Shown one piece after another: positions 5,942-6,616 of a stretch of DNA of 6,616 nucleotides (positions are counted from its first letter, which is position 1; each line of letters begins with the position of its first letter). The translations under genes were made by a program, and so were the position numbers. A model generated the notes under the pieces. The model did no database searches and was not told where the DNA came from. It saw nothing but the letters and a program-made list of their open reading frames with translations. Origin of the DNA: Cellulomonas sp. Lineage in GTDB: Bacteria > Actinomycetota > Actinomycetes > Actinomycetales > Cellulomonadaceae. The stretch lies in NCBI GenBank assembly GCA_031178805.1, contig JAPSIJ010000005.1, forward strand, positions 1-6,616. The letters run 5' to 3'.

Positions 5942-6616
5942 TCAGTAGCGCGCCATGTGCGTCTGGATGTTGGCGACGTAGCGGCGGGTGTCGCTGAACA
6001 TGCCGTTGCGCTTCACCGAGCCCGCGCCCTGGTAGTACGACGCGATGGCCGTCGACAGGTCGGGGGAGGTGCGCACGAGCTGGCGGAGGATCGCCACGCC
6101 GGCCACCACGTTGTCGTCCGGGTCGATGAGGTTGAGCTGCCGGCCGACCAGCTGGGAGGCCCACTCGCCGGAGCTCGGGATGACCTGCATCGTGCCGATG
6201 GCGTTGGCCGGGGAGACCGACGTGTGGTTGAACCCGGACTCCTGGAACGCGATCGCCTGCGCCAGCGCGGGGTCGACGCCCATCGAGCGGGCGGTCGCGG
6301 CGACCTTGGCCTGCATCTCCGCGCGCGACGGCACGCCCATCGCCAGCAGCGTGGCCTTGTTCGCGTTCGCGGAGGCGACGACGCTCGGCGCGTAGGTGCG
6401 CCCGAGGAACGTGTTGCCGACCAGCTGGCCGCCGCCCGCGGGGGCGGACGTGGTCGCGGCGGGGGCGGCGGTGCCGCTCGCGCCGGGGACGGTGAGGGTC
6501 TGGCCGACGCGGATGAACGCGCGGGCGTCCAGGCCGTTGGCGGACACGATCGCGGAGACGCTGGTGCCGTAGCGCTGGGCGATGGCGGAGACGGTCTCGC
6601 CGGAGGCGACCGTGTG
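5942..6616 (-). CDS. LysM and SLT-domain lytic transglycosylase (partial, N-terminus missing)
   Basis: A peptidoglycan-cleaving enzyme of the soluble lytic transglycosylase fold, probably exported. The frame is open to the window edge, giving 224 visible residues up to the stop; the start and any signal peptide lie outside. Visible residues 1-45 form one LysM repeat (HTVASGETVSAIAQRYGTSV to RVGQTLTVPG), which binds glycan chains; an earlier LysM may exist outside. An Ala/Thr/Ser/Gly-rich linker follows (about 46-64). The SLT domain spans about 97-220: catalytic Glu126 in AFQESGF, the SPANAIGTMQV block at 135-145, and YYQGAGSV at 194-201 in place of the more usual YNAG. The reaction cuts the MurNAc-GlcNAc bond to leave 1,6-anhydroMurNAc. 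It lies 48 bases upstream of the PASTA kinase on the same strand, which suggests a shared cell-wall theme. An internal GTG at 6547 lies in the middle of the LysM and is not the start. Confidence 0.92.
   Translation of the reverse strand, partial: HTVASGETVSAIAQRYGTSVSAIVSANGLDARAFIRVGQTLTVPGASGTAAPAATTSAPAGGGQLVGNTFLGRTYAPSVVASANANKATLLAMGVPSRAEMQAKVAATARSMGVDPALAQAIAFQESGFNHTSVSPANAIGTMQVIPSSGEWASQLVGRQLNLIDPDDNVVAGVAILRQLVRTSPDLSTAIASYYQGAGSVKRNGMFSDTRRYVANIQTHMARY

Noticed and set aside
6545..6547. GTG 6547 as the start of the transglycosylase
   Set aside because: It cuts a LysM repeat in half; the frame upstream encodes the first half of that repeat and stays open to the window edge.
1..6616. 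A mobile element, defence island or biosynthetic cluster
   Set aside because: No transposase, integrase, direct-repeat ends, CRISPR array or toxin-antitoxin pair is seen, and base composition is even throughout; the genes are conserved housekeeping genes.

Overview
The window is very GC-rich, with strong third-position G/C bias in every gene, GTG and TTG starts, TANNNT-type -10 boxes and apparently leaderless starts. It encodes a class II DAHP synthase, a Propionibacterium-type pyrophosphate-dependent phosphofructokinase and a PASTA-domain Ser/Thr kinase. Together these point to a high-GC actinobacterium, most likely of the Micrococcales and perhaps Cellulomonas-like. The genus is inferred from the general look of the proteins and was not tested.

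Layout, left to right. (1) The 5' end of an unrecognised minus-strand gene (1-158), which looks leaderless. (2) An 85-base divergent spacer with a perfect 10-base palindrome that offers a -10 box on both strands. (3) A plus-strand block: plsC-type acyltransferase (244-1041), a 128-base spacer with two G+C hairpins, pfp (1170-2390) and aroG (2390-3742), the last two sharing one base (TGATG). (4) A 16-bp perfect hairpin (3755-3794) between converging genes, probably a two-way terminator. (5) A minus-strand block: a 687-residue kinase with one membrane segment and four PASTA repeats (3830-5893), preceded in the same direction by the 3' part of a LysM plus SLT lytic transglycosylase (5942 to beyond 6616).

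How the genes may work together. The plus-strand genes are central metabolism. PlsC makes phosphatidic acid, PFP interconverts fructose 6-phosphate and fructose 1,6-bisphosphate using pyrophosphate, and AroG commits phosphoenolpyruvate and erythrose 4-phosphate to aromatic synthesis. The minus-strand genes concern the cell wall: a kinase whose outer part probably senses peptidoglycan, and an enzyme that cuts peptidoglycan. The neighbourhood resembles the M. tuberculosis stretch with pknL (Rv2176), aroG (Rv2178c) and an acyltransferase (Rv2182c), so it reads as conserved actinobacterial core and not as an island.

I found no mobile element, CRISPR array, tRNA, rRNA or clear riboswitch, and no convincing new system. 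The points worth a second look are small: regulatory architecture, a 12-bp in-frame tandem repeat in the kinase linker, the pyrophosphate-type PFK coupled to DAHP synthase, and changes in DAHP synthase at positions studied in the mycobacterial enzyme.
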